The notes under the pieces: generated by a model
Database searches by the model: none
Told to the model about the DNA's origin: nothing
What the model saw: the letters and a program-made list of their open reading frames with translations, nothing else
Assembly (NCBI GenBank): GCA_016719645.1
Contig: JADJYS010000014.1
Location: forward strand, 80,328 to 144,327
From: a bacterium
Lineage (GTDB): Bacteria; Krumholzibacteriota; Krumholzibacteriia; LZORAL124-64-63
Reading direction: 5' to 3'
DNA length: 64,000 nucleotides
Position numbers and translations under genes: made by a program
Part shown: in pieces, positions 23,897 through 32,924 of the stretch
Layout: each line of letters starts with the position of its first letter
Numbering within the stretch: the stretch's first letter is position 1

Positions 23897-25417
23897 TTAC
23901 CTCGCCAGGACCATCTTGCAGGCGGACCGCTCCGTGCCCGTCTTCACCTCGCAGAAGTAGACGCCGCTCGGCAGGGCGCGGCCTGCATCGTCACGGCCAT
24001 CCCACCGCAACCTGATCACGCCGGCGGGACGGGACGCGTCGCTCAGCAGCACGCGCCGCAGCTTGCCGCCGGCATCGAAGACCCGCGCCGAAACCGGGGT
24101 GTCGGACGCCAGCGCGAATTCGATCTCGGTGGCGGGATTGAACGGGTTGGGGTTGGTCTTCACCGTGAGGCGCGCCGGGGGAACCGCCGCCGGCGCGCTG
24201 CCCGTGGGGTCGACGACGGGATCGAAGGCGTAGACCGCGCCCGCGTTGAGCGCGGTGTCGCTGTCCTTGCCGGCGCCGACCAGGACGCATCCGCCGTCGA
24301 TGCCGACCGCGATGCCGAAATCGTCGTTCTGATTGCCGCCCGTGGCGGCCAGCCTCAGCAGCTCGGCGCCCGTCGCGACGTTGAAGACGTAGGACAACCC
24401 CGTCCGCGGCGTGCCGTAGCCCTGCTGGGTGGCGCCGATCACGGCCAGATCGCCCGCGAGCGCGACGGAGCTGCCGAACCAGTCGGCGTAGTCCGCGTCC
24501 GCGGGGGTCAGCCTGTGCAGTTCCGCGCCGGTGGCGACGTCGAAGACGTAGGCCGCGCCGGCGTCTTCGTCCCCGCCGCCCCAGTAGGCGCCGACCAGCA
24601 GGGTGCGGCCGCAGATCGCCACCGCATTGCCGAAACGGTCGTAGGCGCCCCGGTCGCTGGCGGTCAGCCGCCAGAGCTCGACGCCGGTCCGCGGATCGAA
24701 GACGTAGACCGCGCCGCAGTCCGTCCTGCCGGGGGCGTCCCACATGGGAGCGCCGATCACCGCGAACGAGTCCGATACCGCCACCGCGTACCCGAACTGG
24801 TTCTGGCGGCCGAAGTCCGCGGCGACCAGCTTCCGCACCTGCACGCCGGTGTCCGGATCGAACAGGTACGCCGCGCCGCTGTCGTAGATCGAGACGCTGG
24901 CGTCGCAGTAGCGGGCGCCCACCAGGACGAACGAGTCCGAGACGGCCACGGCGCAGCCGAACTGGTCGTTCGCGGCGGCGTCGGCGGCCGTGAGCTTCCA
25001 GCGCTGGATCCCGTCGTCGGCCCCGAAGAGGTAGGCCGCGCCCGCATCGACGGCGGAGTGGTCGTCCCGCAGCGCGCCGATCACGGCACGCAGCCCGCGG
25101 AGCCCCACCGCGCAGCCGAAGTAATCGCCGCCGGCCGCGTCCGCGGCCCTCAGCTTGCGAGCCTGGACGTAACCGTCCAGGTCGAAGACGTAGGCGCAGC
25201 CGGAGTCGCCGCCGTCGTCGTCGTTCGCCTGGGCGCCGATCAGGGCGAGTTCGCCCGACACGGCAAGGCTGATGCCGAAGCGGTCTCCGAGCGCCGCGTC
25301 GGCGGCCTGGATCCTGGTTTCGGTCGGCGTCGCCGACGCCGTGACGGCGCAGGCCAGACAGGCGAGGATGGTCGACGTCAAAAATCCGATGGGTGACTTC
25401 GCATCATCGTTCGACAT
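23897..25417 (-). CDS. Secreted FG-GAP-type beta-propeller protein with FlgD-like C-terminus
   Basis: A 506-residue exported protein. A signal peptide (about residues 10-30) precedes about seven repeats of roughly 55 residues with the pattern DxFGxAVAVSxxxxxxGAxxxxxxxxGAAYxFD, an FG-GAP/integrin-like beta-propeller. The last 90 residues are a FlgD-like Ig domain (NPNPFNPATEIEF, VFDAGGKLRRVLL, LRWDGRDDAGR, SGVYFCEV, KMVLAR), which in this group probably acts as an export or surface-attachment signal. Propellers of this kind usually mediate adhesion; no enzyme motif is present. Confidence 0.85.
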   Translation of the reverse strand: MSNDDAKSPIGFLTSTILACLACAVTASATPTETRIQAADAALGDRFGISLAVSGELALIGAQANDDDGGDSGCAYVFDLDGYVQARKLRAADAAGGDYFGCAVGLRGLRAVIGALRDDHSAVDAGAAYLFGADDGIQRWKLTAADAAANDQFGCAVAVSDSFVLVGARYCDASVSIYDSGAAYLFDPDTGVQVRKLVAADFGRQNQFGYAVAVSDSFAVIGAPMWDAPGRTDCGAVYVFDPRTGVELWRLTASDRGAYDRFGNAVAICGRTLLVGAYWGGGDEDAGAAYVFDVATGAELHRLTPADADYADWFGSSVALAGDLAVIGATQQGYGTPRTGLSYVFNVATGAELLRLAATGGNQNDDFGIAVGIDGGCVLVGAGKDSDTALNAGAVYAFDPVVDPTGSAPAAVPPARLTVKTNPNPFNPATEIEFALASDTPVSARVFDAGGKLRRVLLSDASRPAGVIRLRWDGRDDAGRALPSGVYFCEVKTGTERSACKMVLAR

Positions 25418-25518
25418 GGTTCCCCCCTATGAAAAATCCGATCGCATGCTGCCGCCCCGCGGATGTCCGGACGGGATGCGCCACGCTCATTCTACGCCCG
25501 CCGCACCGCAAACGGAAG

Positions 25519-25548
25519 ACGGGGCCGCGTGCGATCACGCGGCCCCGT
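25519..25548 (-). terminator. Hairpin terminator of the BNR-repeat gene
   Basis: A perfect 13-bp stem (25519-25531 with 25536-25548) with a four-base loop lies 56 bases beyond the stop codon of the reverse-strand BNR protein gene. No strong T-tract follows. Confidence 0.6.
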
Positions 25549-25603
25549 CCCCTGGCGATTCCGGATGCCGAGAGGCGCCGGCGGCGGTGCGCCGGCAGCC
25601 GTC

Positions 25604-28600
25604 TCACCTGACGAGCATCATGTTGCGCTGCTGCGACTTCCCGTCCGCCTGCAGCCGGTACACGTACGCCCCGCTGGCGGCGTTCCCGCCCCGGTCGTCG
25701 CGCCCGTCCCAGACCACGGAGTGCGCGCCGGCCTCCCGGCTCCCCTCCACCAGGCTCCGCACCTGCCGCCCGCGCACGTCGTAGATGCGCAGGCTCACCG
25801 GACCGGCCTGCGGCAGCGAGAAGCGGATGACGGTGGACGGGTTGAACGGGTTGGGCGCGTTCTGCGCCAGCGTCGCGCCGCGGTCCGGCGTGCCGTCGTC
25901 CGCGCCGGTCGGGCTGCCGACCTGGATCGACAGGTTGTCCACGACCCAGCCCCAGCCGTTGACGGCGCCGTCGGCGTAGAACCGCCAGCGCAGCAGGATC
26001 GTGTCGCGCACGGCGAAGGCGTCGTGCAGGTCGAAGACGTGCGGCCGCAGCAGCGAGGAGCTGCCGGGCGTGCCGCTGTTCCAGGCGGTGACCCAGGCGG
26101 CGTCGCGCCGGCTGTCGTAGCCGTCGGCGATCGGCACCCAGGTGACGCCGTCCTTGCTGCCCTCCAGGATCACGTAGTCCCAGAAATCGCTGTCGCCGTA
26201 GACGCTGCCCGCCTCGCCCGGCTCGACCAGCACGACCTCGTCGAAGGAGACGTAGGCGTTCGACTGGGCGACGACGATCGGCACCGCGAGCATGGCCGTG
26301 TAGGCGGCGTTGTCGGGGTAGTCGTGCGGGAAGTGCAGGGCGCCGCCGCTGAAGCCGGCGTAGGCGCCGATGGTGAACCCGTCGCCGACGAAGTCGCCGG
26401 ACGTGCTGAAGCTGTTCGTGTAGGCGGAGAGCGGCGCGGCGTACACGAACACCTCGAGCTCGCGCGTCACCGAGTCGTAGGCGACGCCGCCGCGGAAGGC
26501 GCGGGCGAACACGAGGCGCTGGCCGGCGCTCAGCACGGGCAGCTGCACCAGGGCGTCCTGCTGGAAGCCGCTGGCCGGCAGGGTGGCGCGCCGGACGCCG
26601 TCGACGAAGACCTGGGTGGAGTCGTAGGCGGACCGCAGGTTCAAATCGACGCTCAGCAGGCCGTCGGGGCCCTGGTAGAGGGCGTCGATGAGCGGCTTGA
26701 AGGTCTTGCCCGCGACCAGCGAGGGGAACTTCGCGCTCCAGATGCCGCGGCCGTGGCTGCCGATCACGACCTCGTCCTCGACCTCGGTCATCGACCAGAT
26801 CGCCACGCTGGGCAGGCCGTTGTCGGCGAGCTCCCAGCTGGCGCCGCCGTCCAGCGACTCGACCAGGCCGATCTCGGTGCCGGCCCACAGGTGGTCGGGG
26901 TCGTCGGAGAACACCTGCAGGTCGTACACCGCCACGTCGGGGAAGCCGTTGGTGCTGGGGCTGCCGCCCGCGAAGCCCGTGATGTCGTTCCAGGTCTGTC
27001 CCAGGTCGTCCGTCCGGAGGATCTTGGGCCGGCCCGCGAAGCTGAACAGGACGTAGGCGACCGCGGGGTCGGCCGGGTGGGTGGCCAGGCCCGAGATGCC
27101 GCCCATGGTCGCGCCCGTGTAGTTCGGCACCACGCCGAAGGTGAGGCCGCCGTCGGTGGAGACGTGGATGCGCCCGCTGCCGTCCATGCGGGCGCCCGCC
27201 CAGACGATGTCGGGATCGGCGCGCGAGATCTTCACGGCGTGGAAGCTGCTGATCGAGCTCCAGGTCGCCGACGACACCGGGGTGAGCGACCAGCTGCCGC
27301 CGAAGTCCGTCGAGCGCCAGACGCCGCTGGCGCCGACGGCGAGCAGCAGGTCGGGCGCCTGGTTGGTCTTGGCGATCTTGGTGATGAAGGGGGCCAGGCC
27401 GGCGCCCGTGTCGCCCAGGCCGCCGGTGGCGCCGTTCCAGCTCTGGCCGCCGTCCAGCGAGCGCAGGAATCCGTTGTACTGGTAGCCGCCGATCATCTTC
27501 AGCGGGTCGTCGAAGTGCCACGAGGTCTCGTAGCCGTCGCCGCCGATGGCGAAGGTCCAGGGGGCGAGCCGGTCCGGGTCGGGTCCCGAGAACCAGGTGC
27601 CGTTGTCCTGCATGCCGCCGAAGTAGGCGCTGGCGCCGGGGCGCTTGTCGACGCCGTAGAACTGGGTGGTGGTCATGCCGTCGATGGGGGCGCTCCAGTT
27701 GGCGGCCTGGCTCGCGGCGACGCCGACGCCGCCGTCGTTGGTGTTCAGCAGGCGCCAGGCGCCGCCGCCGGTCGGCACCACCGCCAGGCCGTGGTGGTCC
27801 ACGTGGACCGGCCCGACGCTCAGCTGGCTCGTGGTGCGGCTGGTGCCCGAGAGCGTGATCTGCCACAGGCGCACGCCGCCGACGTAGACGATGTTCACGT
27901 CGGTGGGGTGGCAGACGATGGTGTTGTCGTACCAGCCCTGCGCGCCCAGCCAGTTGGGCTCCGAGCCGCTCTCGAAGGTCTCGGACCAGGTCGCGCCGGC
28001 GTTGGTCGAGATCCACAGCTCGGAGTGGCTGGCGCCCTCGGCGGCGGCGTAGAGGCGGCTCGTGTTGACCGGCGAGACGGCCAGCTCGAAGCGGCCGCTC
28101 AGGTCGGCGATGCCGGTGTTGACGTAGGCCCAGCTGTTGCCGGCGTTGGTCGACTTCAGGATGCCGCCCTCGTCGACGGTCGCGTACAGCACGTTGAAGT
28201 TGCCGGGCGTGGCCACGATCTGCTGGATCTTCTTGACGCGGCCGAAGGTGCCGATGTCGGTGATCGCGTGCACCTCGGCCCAGTTCGCCCCGCCGTCGGT
28301 CGACTTGAAGATGCTCGAGCGCTGCAGCACCGAATCCTTGTAGCGCCCGACGGTCGTCACGGCCAGCACGACGTTGGCGTTCGCGGGGTCGACCACGATC
28401 CGGGCCACGTTGTTGAAGGCCGGGTCGTCGACGGTCGCCGGCAGGTGCGCCCAGGTCTGGCCGCGGTCGGTCGACTTCAGGATGCCGTTGCCGTTGATGG
28501 TGTCGACGTTGAAGAAGCTCTCGCCGGTGCCGGCGTACAGGACGTCGTGGTTGCTCGCGGCCATGGCCAGCGCCTGGACCGACAGCACCGGGAAGTCCGA

Positions 28601-29128
28601 CGTCAGGTCGCTCCAGGTGGCGCCGCCGTCGGCGGTCTTCCAGACGCCGCCGCCCGCCGTCCCGATGTACCAGGTCAGGGCGGCCGGGTCGTCGGGATCG
28701 ACCACGATCGCGCGGGCGCGGCCGGCGACGTTGCCGGGGCCGCGGTTCTCCCAGGCCAGCGTCGCGGCGGGCGAGCGCTTCGCCGCGCGCGCCGTGGCCA
28801 GCTCGCGCACCAGGTAGCCGGCCTCGTACTCGGGCTCCTTGCGGTCGGCGGGGATGCGCATCTCGTTCATCAGCCGCGCGAACTCCTCGGGCGCCTCGAA
28901 GGCCGGCAGGCCCGCGAGCCGGCGCGCGATGCGCTCGATCTTGTGCCCGGCCTTGAAGCGGTCGGACGAGCCGGGCGCGGCGTGGTCGCGACGCAGTTCC
29001 AGCTTCGCGAGCTCGCGCGCGAAGGGATCGTCCTGCTCGCGGATGCCCGAGCCGGCCAGGAAGGACGCGGTGCCGATCGCGAGCACGCCCGCGACGGTCA
29101 ACAGGGCAGGGATCCGGGAGAAACGCAT
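25604..29128 (-). CDS. Large secreted BNR/Asp-box (sortilin/VPS10-like) propeller protein with FlgD-like C-terminus
   Basis: A 1174-residue exported protein. Start 29128 is chosen for GAGGT seven bases upstream and the signal peptide that follows. About ten Asp-box motifs (for example KTADGGATW, KSTDRGQTW, STNAGATW, SLDGGQSW) lie between residues 150 and 760, as in VPS10/sortilin and BNR glycosidase-type propellers. A jelly-roll-like region (about 880-1070) precedes the FlgD-like Ig domain (NPFNPSTVIRF, IYDVRGRQVRSL, WDGRDDRGG, SGAYVYRLQ, MMLVR). No sialidase catalytic set is evident, so a binding or structural role is more likely. It is one of the largest genes in the window. Confidence 0.88.
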   Translation of the reverse strand: MRFSRIPALLTVAGVLAIGTASFLAGSGIREQDDPFARELAKLELRRDHAAPGSSDRFKAGHKIERIARRLAGLPAFEAPEEFARLMNEMRIPADRKEPEYEAGYLVRELATARAAKRSPAATLAWENRGPGNVAGRARAIVVDPDDPAALTWYIGTAGGGVWKTADGGATWSDLTSDFPVLSVQALAMAASNHDVLYAGTGESFFNVDTINGNGILKSTDRGQTWAHLPATVDDPAFNNVARIVVDPANANVVLAVTTVGRYKDSVLQRSSIFKSTDGGANWAEVHAITDIGTFGRVKKIQQIVATPGNFNVLYATVDEGGILKSTNAGNSWAYVNTGIADLSGRFELAVSPVNTSRLYAAAEGASHSELWISTNAGATWSETFESGSEPNWLGAQGWYDNTIVCHPTDVNIVYVGGVRLWQITLSGTSRTTSQLSVGPVHVDHHGLAVVPTGGGAWRLLNTNDGGVGVAASQAANWSAPIDGMTTTQFYGVDKRPGASAYFGGMQDNGTWFSGPDPDRLAPWTFAIGGDGYETSWHFDDPLKMIGGYQYNGFLRSLDGGQSWNGATGGLGDTGAGLAPFITKIAKTNQAPDLLLAVGASGVWRSTDFGGSWSLTPVSSATWSSISSFHAVKISRADPDIVWAGARMDGSGRIHVSTDGGLTFGVVPNYTGATMGGISGLATHPADPAVAYVLFSFAGRPKILRTDDLGQTWNDITGFAGGSPSTNGFPDVAVYDLQVFSDDPDHLWAGTEIGLVESLDGGASWELADNGLPSVAIWSMTEVEDEVVIGSHGRGIWSAKFPSLVAGKTFKPLIDALYQGPDGLLSVDLNLRSAYDSTQVFVDGVRRATLPASGFQQDALVQLPVLSAGQRLVFARAFRGGVAYDSVTRELEVFVYAAPLSAYTNSFSTSGDFVGDGFTIGAYAGFSGGALHFPHDYPDNAAYTAMLAVPIVVAQSNAYVSFDEVVLVEPGEAGSVYGDSDFWDYVILEGSKDGVTWVPIADGYDSRRDAAWVTAWNSGTPGSSSLLRPHVFDLHDAFAVRDTILLRWRFYADGAVNGWGWVVDNLSIQVGSPTGADDGTPDRGATLAQNAPNPFNPSTVIRFSLPQAGPVSLRIYDVRGRQVRSLVEGSREAGAHSVVWDGRDDRGGNAASGAYVYRLQADGKSQQRNMMLVR

Positions 29129-29207
29129 GGTACGACCTCGAAGGGGTAGGGCGTTGGGGAAAGGTCCGGCCGGCGGGTGCCGACAGGATATCAAAAATAC
29201 GTCTCCG

Positions 29208-29834
29208 CTACAAGGTCGGGGCGCCGTCGAAGAAGTCCACGACGCCGGTCTCGAGCGAGTAGTCCGCCCCGACGACGAGCAGCCCGTCCTCGCGGATCAG
29301 CTTCTCGAGGATGGCCGACCCGTGCCGCAGGTGGTCCGCGGAGACGCGGATGTTGGCCCGCACGGCCTGCTGCACCAGCTCCTGCGGCCGGTGCCGCAGC
29401 TCCGACGCGAGCAGCGGCGCCACCGAGGGTCGGATGCGGTCGACGATCGCGCGCAGGTTGTGCGAGTGGGCGTCGGGCGGGCGCCCCAGGGTCTCGAGCG
29501 TGGCCAGGATCGCCCCGCACTCCGAATGCCCGAGCACGACCACCAGGCGCGTGCCGTACTGCTCCGCCGCGAACTCGACGCTGCCGACCTGCGACGGGGC
29601 GACGATGTTGCCCGCGACCCGGATGACGAACAGGTCGCCGAGCCCCTGGTCGAAGACGAGCTCCGCCGGCACCCGCGAATCGGAGCAGCCCAGGATGATG
29701 GCGTGCGGTTCCTGGCCGGCCGTCAGCTCGAGGCGGCGGGCCTGCCGCACGCGCGGGTCGCAGTTGCGGACCTCGTTCACGAAGCGCCGGTTGCCCTCGC
29801 GCAGACGCTCCAGGGCCGCGTGCGCCGTGATCAT
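29208..29834 (-). CDS. Beta-class carbonic anhydrase
   Basis: A 208-residue enzyme interconverting CO2 and bicarbonate. Zinc ligands and active-site pair are in CSDSRVPAE (Cys, Asp-Arg dyad) and GHSECGA (His, Cys). FVIRVAGNIV and GSVEFAAEQYG are also conserved. Length is normal. Start 29834 has GGAGG; its ATG overlaps the stop of the SDR/DUF2867 gene by four bases, so it is the last gene of a short operon that includes pirin and CYTH genes. Confidence 0.95.
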   Translation of the reverse strand: MITAHAALERLREGNRRFVNEVRNCDPRVRQARRLELTAGQEPHAIILGCSDSRVPAELVFDQGLGDLFVIRVAGNIVAPSQVGSVEFAAEQYGTRLVVVLGHSECGAILATLETLGRPPDAHSHNLRAIVDRIRPSVAPLLASELRHRPQELVQQAVRANIRVSADHLRHGSAILEKLIREDGLLVVGADYSLETGVVDFFDGAPTL

Positions 29835-31285
29835 CGTCCCGCCTCCTTCTCCCGGAGCGCCGCCTTCGCGATGCCCTTCAGCATGCCGCCGAACACCAGC
29901 TGGTGGACCGGGTAGAGCGTGTACCAGTAGATCCGGCCGGGCAAGCCCACCGGATCGAAGATCGCGGTCTGGCGGATCGTCGCGGCCCGGCCGTCGCCCG
30001 TGACCTCGAACTCCAGCCACGCCCGCCCGGGCAGCTTCATCTCGGCGGCGAGCCGCAGCCGGCGGCCGGGCTCCAGCGCCTCGACGCGCCACCAGTCGAC
30101 GGCGTCGCCCACGCGCAACGTCGTCGGCGAGGCCCTCCCCCGCCTGACGCCCACGCCCCCGGCGAGCAGGTCGAGGAACCCCCGCAGCCGCCACAGGGGG
30201 TTCCACGCGTACCACCCCGCGGCGCCGCCGATCCTCTCGATGGGCGCGAAGGCGGCCGCGGGCGCGGCCGGCACGTCCCTCGTGCGCGAATCGACCAGCC
30301 GGGAGCCGAACTGCACGCCGCCCCACGCCGGCGGCGCGCCCGACGAGGACAGGGCGTCGGACCAGCGCGTCGCCGCGTAGTGGCGCTCCTCGCTGGCGAA
30401 GGCCCGGCGCACCGCCTCCTCGACGCCCACCGGCCTCACGGCGAAGGCCGTGAGCGCGGCGGCGTCCCGGACCACCGTGGGGTGGACGATGCTCTCGATG
30501 AGCTTGCGCCCGATCCGCGCGTACAGCGGCGTGACCAGGCCCAGCCACAGGCTGGACAGGTACGGGGTCAGGACCGGCACCGGGATCATGCGCAGCCGCA
30601 GCCCGCGGTGCCGCGCGTAGACGCGCATGATGTCCGCGTAGGACACCCGGTCGGCGCCGCCGATCTCGTACACGCGGCACGCGGCGACGGGCAGCGCCAG
30701 CCCGGCGGCCAGGTAATCCAGCAGGTCGTCGATCGCGATGGGCTGGGCCGGCACCTTGACCCACTTCGGCGTGATCATGACCGGCAGGCGCTCCACCAGC
30801 GAACGGATCATCTCGAACGACAGGCTCCCGGAGCCGATGACGATCGACGCGCGGAACTCCAGCACCGGCACGCCCGATTCCCGCAGGATCCGCCCGACCT
30901 CCTGGCGGCTGCGCAGATGGGGCGACAGCTCCTCCTCCTCGCAGCCCAGGCCGCCCAGGTAGATGATGCGCTCGACCCCCGCCGCCCTCGCCGCCGCGCC
31001 GAAGTTCCGCGCCGCCAGCCGGTCCGCCTCGACGAAGGACCCGCTCGCGCCCATCGAGTGGACCAGGTAGAAGGCCGCGCGGATCCCGCGCAGGGCGGCG
31101 TCGAGGCTCGGCCGGTCCAGGACGTCCCCGGCGACGACCTCCGTCGACGGGCCGACCCGCGGCCGCAGCGCCTCCGGCCGCCTGGCCAGGCAGCGCAGCC
31201 GCAGGCCGCGTTCCTCCAGCAGCTTCAGCAGGCGGCCGCCGACGTAGCCGCTGGCGCCGGTCAGCAGGACGAGCCCGTCGTTCAC
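29831..31285 (-). CDS. NAD(P)-binding SDR-family protein with DUF2867 C-terminal domain
   Basis: A 484-residue protein starting with GTG at 31285, overlapping the pirin stop. Residues 1-300 form an atypical SDR Rossmann domain (TGASGYVGGRLL at the N-terminus, then GDVLDRPSLDAALRG and YLVHSMG), like YbjT/YfcH proteins. Residues about 330-480 match DUF2867 (WWRVEALEPGRRLRL, TIRQTAIFDPVGLPGRIYWY, VHQLVFGGMLKGIA). This fusion is widespread in bacteria but has no proven reaction. It is translationally coupled to carbonic anhydrase and pirin genes, which hints at a stress or redox-related role, an inference only. Confidence 0.88.
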   Translation of the reverse strand: MNDGLVLLTGASGYVGGRLLKLLEERGLRLRCLARRPEALRPRVGPSTEVVAGDVLDRPSLDAALRGIRAAFYLVHSMGASGSFVEADRLAARNFGAAARAAGVERIIYLGGLGCEEEELSPHLRSRQEVGRILRESGVPVLEFRASIVIGSGSLSFEMIRSLVERLPVMITPKWVKVPAQPIAIDDLLDYLAAGLALPVAACRVYEIGGADRVSYADIMRVYARHRGLRLRMIPVPVLTPYLSSLWLGLVTPLYARIGRKLIESIVHPTVVRDAAALTAFAVRPVGVEEAVRRAFASEERHYAATRWSDALSSSGAPPAWGGVQFGSRLVDSRTRDVPAAPAAAFAPIERIGGAAGWYAWNPLWRLRGFLDLLAGGVGVRRGRASPTTLRVGDAVDWWRVEALEPGRRLRLAAEMKLPGRAWLEFEVTGDGRAATIRQTAIFDPVGLPGRIYWYTLYPVHQLVFGGMLKGIAKAALREKEAGR

Positions 31286-31980
31286 GCGGGCACCTCGATC
31301 AGCACGAAGTCCGCACGCGCGCGCGCCTCGATGGCCAGGGGCCCCGCGGCCTCGATGCGGGCCTGGTCGTTCGCGTCCAGTTCCCGGCCGTCGACCAGCA
31401 GGCGCCCCTCCTTCACGTACACGAATCTCCGCCTGCCGGCGGCGGCCTCGTGCGTGACGACGCGGCCGGCCTCCAGGTCGCAGCGGTGGATGACGGCATC
31501 GGCGTTCAGGGTGACGGCGCCGGCGTCGCCCCGCCCGGAGGCGACGGCGTGCAGCCGGTTGCGCCGGTCGTCGGGGTCGAAGGTCCGCTGGTCGTAGGAG
31601 GGCGTCTGGCCCCGGCGCTCCGGGAAGATCCAGATCTGATAGAGGTGGCAGGGCTCCGCGCCCAGGTTGTGCTCGGAGTGGGTCAGCCCCGAGCCGGCCG
31701 ACATGCGCTGCACGTCGCCAGCGCCGATCACGGCCTGGTTCCCCATACTGTCCCGGTGGGTCACCTCGCCCCGCAGGACCAGCGTCACGATCTCCATGTC
31801 CCGGTGGGGATGCATCGGGAACCCCGTCCCGGGCGCGACGATGTCGTCGTTGAACACGCGCAGGGAGCCCCAGCTCACGTTCGCGGGGTCGTGGTAGTCG
31901 GCGAAGGAAAAGAGCCAGTAGGACTGCAGCCAGCCGACGTCCGAGAAGTGGCGCCGGTCCGCCTTGACGATCTCGATCAT
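31282..31980 (-). CDS. Pirin-family protein (bicupin, YhhW-like)
   Basis: A 232-residue protein of the pirin / quercetin 2,3-dioxygenase YhhW group. The metal site is visible in FPMHPHRDMEIVTLV (His, His, Glu-containing) and GLTHSEHN. Two cupin domains span about residues 1-120 and 130-232. Some members oxidise quercetin; others act as redox-sensing regulators. Four-base overlaps with both neighbours (CYTH upstream, SDR downstream) make it part of a tightly coupled set. Confidence 0.92.
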   Translation of the reverse strand: MIEIVKADRRHFSDVGWLQSYWLFSFADYHDPANVSWGSLRVFNDDIVAPGTGFPMHPHRDMEIVTLVLRGEVTHRDSMGNQAVIGAGDVQRMSAGSGLTHSEHNLGAEPCHLYQIWIFPERRGQTPSYDQRTFDPDDRRNRLHAVASGRGDAGAVTLNADAVIHRCDLEAGRVVTHEAAAGRRRFVYVKEGRLLVDGRELDANDQARIEAAGPLAIEARARADFVLIEVPA

Positions 31981-32504
31981 GCCTCACCCCCGCCGCGGGC
32001 GGCGAGGAGGTCGACGTACGCCCCTTCGACAAGCTGGTCCGCCCGGATGCCCAGCCCGTCCATCAACGCGTGCGCCTCGGCGATCCCCGCCGCAGCGTCC
32101 TCGTCGTCCCGCAGGACGACCTCCAGCTCCAGGAACTCGCCCAGCCCCTCGACGCGGTCCAGGTGCACGCGCGTGCGGCCGACGAGGTACACGGTGCGGT
32201 GCTTCACGACCCGGCCGGCCTCCCCGTGCGAGTGCGCCAGCAGTTCCCGCAGGGCGCCGGGCTCGGCGGTCGGCGCGATCAGGTAGGACGACTCCTTGGG
32301 GCCCCGCCGGTCGGCGCGGCGGTAGAAGATGAGTTCGCCGCGGTCGTCGGCGAAGGTGCGCAGCTTCAGCCGGCCGCCCGCGCACCGGAAGAACGTGTCG
32401 TCCTGGTCGATCTCCTCGGGACCGCCGGTCGCCAGGGCGGCGACCTTCGGCAGCAGTTCCGGGATGCCCGCGAGGCGGGCCTTGATCTCGATGTTCCGCG
32501 CCAA
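31977..32504 (-). CDS. CYTH-domain protein (class IV adenylate cyclase-like)
   Basis: A 175-residue CYTH-fold protein. The start is TTG at 32504 with GGAGG six bases upstream, giving MARNIEIKARL, the expected N-terminal EIKxR motif. Conserved charged strands follow (FFRCAGGRLKLR, GELIFYRRADRRG, HRTVYLVGRTRVHLDRVEGLGEFLELEVV). CYTH proteins act as class IV adenylate cyclases or triphosphatases on a tunnel-shaped active site with divalent metal. Which reaction applies is not clear. It is translationally coupled to pirin. Confidence 0.88.
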   Translation of the reverse strand: MARNIEIKARLAGIPELLPKVAALATGGPEEIDQDDTFFRCAGGRLKLRTFADDRGELIFYRRADRRGPKESSYLIAPTAEPGALRELLAHSHGEAGRVVKHRTVYLVGRTRVHLDRVEGLGEFLELEVVLRDDEDAAAGIAEAHALMDGLGIRADQLVEGAYVDLLAARGGGEA

Positions 32505-32527
32505 CGCCCACCTCCGGCTGTTGCTCG

Positions 32528-32908
32528 CTACACGTCTTCCGGGATCAGGAACCAGCGCATGGCGGTCTCGAAGTTCGTGAACGCGTCCACGGAGAAGCCG
32601 CGGTTGTGCGAGCACGTCTCGAGGAAGGCCGCGGCGTCGAACGAGGCCCCCTCGTGCACGAGCAGCGCCACCTTGCGGCGGAAGGTGTCGCCGTGCGCGA
32701 ACAGCTCCGACGCGAGCTGGTAGAGGTCGAACGTCGACATGCGCCACTGCGTGTCCCGGAAGTCGATCAGCAGGTCGTAGTCCACGGGATGGCGGTCGGC
32801 CTTGGCGATGTCCACGAGGAGCTGCCGGCTCGTGGCCATGTCGATGACCCCCTCGGGGGTGATCTCCAGGAAATCCCCGGTCGTGACGATCTTGATCTTG
32901 GTTGCCAT
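32528..32908 (-). CDS. SpoIIAA/STAS-like small protein
   Basis: A 126-residue protein with alternating strands and helices resembling the SpoIIAA-like family (LEITPEGVIDMATSRQLLVDIA near residue 13, DYDLLIDFRDTQW near residue 43). Family members are often membrane- or signalling-associated without a proven partner. It lies 16 bases downstream of the GGDEF gene, so the two may form a signalling pair. No phosphorylatable serine in the anti-sigma-antagonist position can be assigned with confidence. Confidence 0.65.
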   Translation of the reverse strand: MATKIKIVTTGDFLEITPEGVIDMATSRQLLVDIAKADRHPVDYDLLIDFRDTQWRMSTFDLYQLASELFAHGDTFRRKVALLVHEGASFDAAAFLETCSHNRGFSVDAFTNFETAMRWFLIPEDV

Positions 32909-32924
32909 GGGATAATCCTTCCCT

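Noticed and set aside
25463..29149. Antisense open frame of 1228 codons opposite the BNR protein
   Set aside because: Same GC-driven shadow effect; no signal, motif or repeat logic, whereas the reverse strand shows ten Asp-boxes.
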